DNA of 7,562 nucleotides, from positions 1-7,562 of the forward strand of contig MGSI01000141.1 in assembly GCA_001798455.1 (NCBI GenBank), in the 5' to 3' direction. A model generated the notes under the pieces. The model did no database searches. It had not been told where the DNA came from and worked only from the letters and a program-made list of their open reading frames with translations. Source of the DNA: Deltaproteobacteria bacterium RIFCSPLOWO2_02_FULL_57_26. GTDB lineage: Bacteria; Desulfobacterota; Binatia; UBA9968. The position numbers and the translations under genes were made by a program. Position 1 is the first letter of the stretch, and each line of letters opens with the position of its first letter. Below are positions 6,461-7,562 of the stretch, one piece after another.

Positions 6461-6592
6461 CGTGCTCTGGGAAGACCCAATCGGGTTGCTTTTGGAACCC
6501 CTTGCAGGCTATTTTCGTTCTTCAAGGGGTCAAAGGTCAACAGGCAGTCTTCTCCACCGCTGACCGCACTAAATTTTTCTCAAGGAGGCTTT
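6461..6592. promoter_or_regulatory. Divergent intergenic region with an 8 bp inverted repeat
   Basis: This 132 bp stretch lies between two divergently transcribed genes and should hold both promoters. ACCCCTTG (6497-6504) and CAAGGGGT (6523-6530) are perfect 8 bp inverted arms, 18 nt apart. A weak plus-strand promoter candidate is TTGCTT (6486-6491), 18 nt, TATTTT (6510-6515), which would place the two arms on either side of the -10. On the minus strand TTGACC occurs twice in tandem (6528-6533 and 6535-6540) as possible -35 elements, but neither has a good -10. The dyad could be a shared operator or a transcript hairpin. Confidence 0.4.
6582..6588 (+). promoter_or_regulatory. Ribosome binding site that decides the cupin start at 6593
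   Basis: AAGGAGG ends 4 nt before the ATG at 6593. This near-perfect Shine-Dalgarno shows that the gene starts here, not at the in-frame ATG at 6092, which would run antisense through the NarM-like gene. Confidence 0.88.
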
Positions 6593-7003
6593 ATGCCGCA
6601 GGCGAAATACACCAAGGTCTTTTGTCCAACAAGCAAAGTCAAAGAAAAAGAGTTTCTCGCCCGTCCCATGGGTTGTAAGGGCGTGGGGTTCAGTTTGGTT
6701 AGGTACAAGCCGGGTCAGGGCGCCACATATGTCCACCGCCATCGGGTTCAGGAAGAGGTTTTTATGACCCTGAAAGGCACGGGGACCATCATCCTGGACG
6801 GTCGGCGTATCTCGATGCCCGAGGGAACTGTCGTCAGGGTTTCGCCGCGGGTTTACCGGGCCATCGGCAACGATTCCAAACGTGGTGTTGTCTTTCTGAT
6901 CATGGGAGGTATCCCGCCGAAGAAATTTCCCCTCGGACAAAGAACACTTTTTGGTGACGGTATTCCCAACCGGAAGAAAGTACCGCGCTGGAAAAAGGGA
7001 TAG
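6593..7003 (+). CDS. Cupin-domain protein with altered second motif
   Basis: A 136-residue cytoplasmic cupin. The first cupin motif is clear: PGQGATYVHRHRVQEEVFMTLKG (40-62), giving candidate metal ligands H48, H50 and E54 or E55, with G62 closing the motif. The second motif, MPEGTVVRVSPRVYRAIGN (75-93), keeps the Pro, Gly and final Asn but has Tyr88/Arg89 where the metal-binding His normally sits. The site may bind metal with three ligands or serve only as a ligand-binding barrel. The tail from about 109 (PKKFPLGQRTLF onward) is basic, ending RKKVPRWKKG. The function is unknown; related cupins include isomerases, dioxygenases and sensory domains. The gene is divergent from the molybdoenzyme operon and shares its regulatory region, so co-regulation is possible. 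A 226 bp gap follows to the TAXI gene, which has its own promoter. Confidence 0.85.
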   Translation: MPQAKYTKVFCPTSKVKEKEFLARPMGCKGVGFSLVRYKPGQGATYVHRHRVQEEVFMTLKGTGTIILDGRRISMPEGTVVRVSPRVYRAIGNDSKRGVVFLIMGGIPPKKFPLGQRTLFGDGIPNRKKVPRWKKG

Positions 7004-7121
7004 ATGAACACGGGCGGATTGACTGAGCAGGAAAGGTCTTGATATGAATGCGTGTCCAGATCGGAAGACGGTAGGGTCTAGACTTTATGCCCACGCGCTG
7101 TAGTCTTCATACCGCTTTGAC
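7004..7121. other. Spacer after the divergent cupin gene
   Basis: I see no gene and no clear terminator here. A 6 bp inverted pair, GAAGAC (7064-7069) and GTCTTC (7103-7108), has a 33-nt loop and is probably chance. The following bases to 7229 hold the promoter, dyad and leader hairpin described separately. Confidence 0.45.
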
Positions 7122-7153
7122 TTGACAACGGTGATCGCGACGTAATATCACCG
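7122..7153 (+). promoter_or_regulatory. Putative promoter with embedded operator-like dyad
   Basis: A perfect TTGACA (7122-7127) is followed after 15 bp by TAATAT (7143-7148), a fair -10. Spacing is short of the ideal 17. A 7 bp inverted repeat, CGGTGAT (7129-7135) and ATCACCG (7147-7153) with centres 18 nt apart, occupies the spacer and overlaps the -10. This is the geometry expected for a dimeric repressor. The next gene starts about 80 bp downstream. Confidence 0.5.
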
Positions 7154-7193
7154 GTCTAAAAGATAAAAGCGCCGTTCACGAAAGGCTTTCATC

Positions 7194-7215
7194 GCGCAGC
7201 AAGACCAAACTGCGC
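7194..7215 (+). promoter_or_regulatory. Hairpin in the leader directly before the ribosome binding site
   Basis: GCGCAG (7194-7199) and CTGCGC (7210-7215) form a perfect 6 bp stem around a 10-nt loop. The stem ends at the base before the Shine-Dalgarno AAAGGAG (7216-7222), which itself lies 7 nt before the ATG. Stability of the stem could influence ribosome access. With only 6 bp it may also be chance. Confidence 0.35.
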
Positions 7216-7229
7216 AAAGGAGATAGAAA

Positions 7230-7562
7230 ATGGAACTACCGCGAATTCAAAATTTCTCGGGCAGGCTCTGGTTGTGGCTTGCGCTGCTCCTTGCAGTTGC
7301 GGCACCGAGCCTTTTCCCTGGGTTAAGCGCAGCAGCGGACGGTAAGAGCCTTCCCGCTTCTATTGTGATCGCGACCCATGCGGTGGGTACTGGCTTTCAT
7401 GCGGATGGCAGTGTAGTTGCCAAGATGGTGTCAGAGCGCTCGCCGATGACGATGGTGGTTCGCCCTCACCCGGGCCCCCCTGCTTGGTTGCCGGCCATGA
7501 ACAGCGGTGAGATGGAGTTTGGCATTATAGTTGGCAGTGATGGGGCGACGGCTTACCGAGGG
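7230..7562 (+). CDS. TAXI-family TRAP transporter solute-binding protein (3' partial)
   Basis: The first 111 residues of a secreted binding protein; the gene continues past the window. Residues 1-36 are a Sec signal peptide: n-region with R5 and R12, hydrophobic core LWLWLALLLAVAAPSLF (13-29), and a small-residue site around LSAAAD. The mature part begins SIVIATHAVGTGFHADGSVV (44-63), a variant of the GTGxxGxxY opening of TAXI proteins. It continues with a helix KMVSE, then AMNSGEMEFGIIVGSDGATAYRG (89-111), which matches the family's L-x-S-G-E-x-D-x-G-I...A-x-x-A-Y-x-G block. TAXI proteins deliver dicarboxylates, glutamate or similar acids to fused TRAP membrane subunits. No such subunit is in view. 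The start is fixed by AAAGGAG 7 nt upstream. The substrate is unknown. Confidence 0.82.
   Translation, partial: MELPRIQNFSGRLWLWLALLLAVAAPSLFPGLSAAADGKSLPASIVIATHAVGTGFHADGSVVAKMVSERSPMTMVVRPHPGPPAWLPAMNSGEMEFGIIVGSDGATAYRG

Noticed and set aside
6092..6592. Upstream extension of the cupin frame to an ATG at 6092
   Set aside because: It would run antisense through the NarM-like gene, while a near-perfect AAGGAGG sits right before the ATG at 6593.
7058..7069. AGATCGGAAGAC resembles the start of an Illumina adapter
   Set aside because: The match breaks after about 12 bases and the sequence continues as unrelated genomic DNA, so chance is more likely than contamination.
7044..7103. 19-codon open frame (MNACPDRKTVG...) after a weak purine-rich site
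   Set aside because: It is very short, has no leader-peptide feature such as codon runs, and lies upstream of the recognised promoter of the next gene.

Overview
The window is about 7.6 kb of GC-rich bacterial DNA. It holds eight protein-coding genes, two of them cut by the window edges. No rRNA, tRNA, CRISPR array, transposase or phage gene is visible. The gene set resembles loci of uncultured soil or subsurface lineages such as Binatia/Desulfobacterota-like, Rokubacteria-like or NC10-like genomes: an NMT1/SsuA-type binding protein, an uncharacterised ThDP enzyme, small cupins, a TAXI TRAP binding protein and a cytoplasmic-type molybdoenzyme. That placement rests on remembered protein style, not a search, and is low confidence.

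Layout. (1) Positions 3-956 (+) are the tail of a secreted ABC-type solute-binding protein whose start lies upstream of the window. Positions 1115-2899 (+) encode a three-domain ThDP-dependent enzyme of the acetolactate synthase/benzoylformate decarboxylase superfamily. The two may be co-expressed, but the 158 bp gap leaves this open. (2) A small cupin (2961-3320, -) converges on them. (3) Positions 3345-3500 are gene-free but structure-rich, with a G-quadruplex motif and palindromes that can pair in alternative ways. (4) A tight, overlapping three-gene operon runs on the minus strand from 6460 to 3501: a NarM-type nitrate-reductase-associated protein, MobA (Mo-bis-MGD synthesis), and an FdhF/YdeP-family molybdopterin oxidoreductase. 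(5) A divergent cupin (6593-7003, +) shares a 132 bp intergenic region containing an 8 bp inverted repeat. (6) A TAXI-type TRAP solute-binding protein starts at 7230 (+) behind a recognisable promoter with an inverted repeat, and runs off the end.

How the genes fit together. The central operon reads as a self-contained molybdoenzyme module: the catalytic subunit, the enzyme that attaches GMP to its molybdopterin, and a small accessory protein. The NarM relative is known from cyanobacterial nitrate assimilation, but here the catalytic subunit is of the YdeP type, not NarB. It also stops where the C-terminal dinucleotide-binding domain of its relatives would begin, beside a cluster of palindromes. 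That combination is the most unusual thing in the window. The flanking binding proteins and ThDP enzyme suggest uptake and conversion of small organic acids, but no substrate can be read from the sequence.
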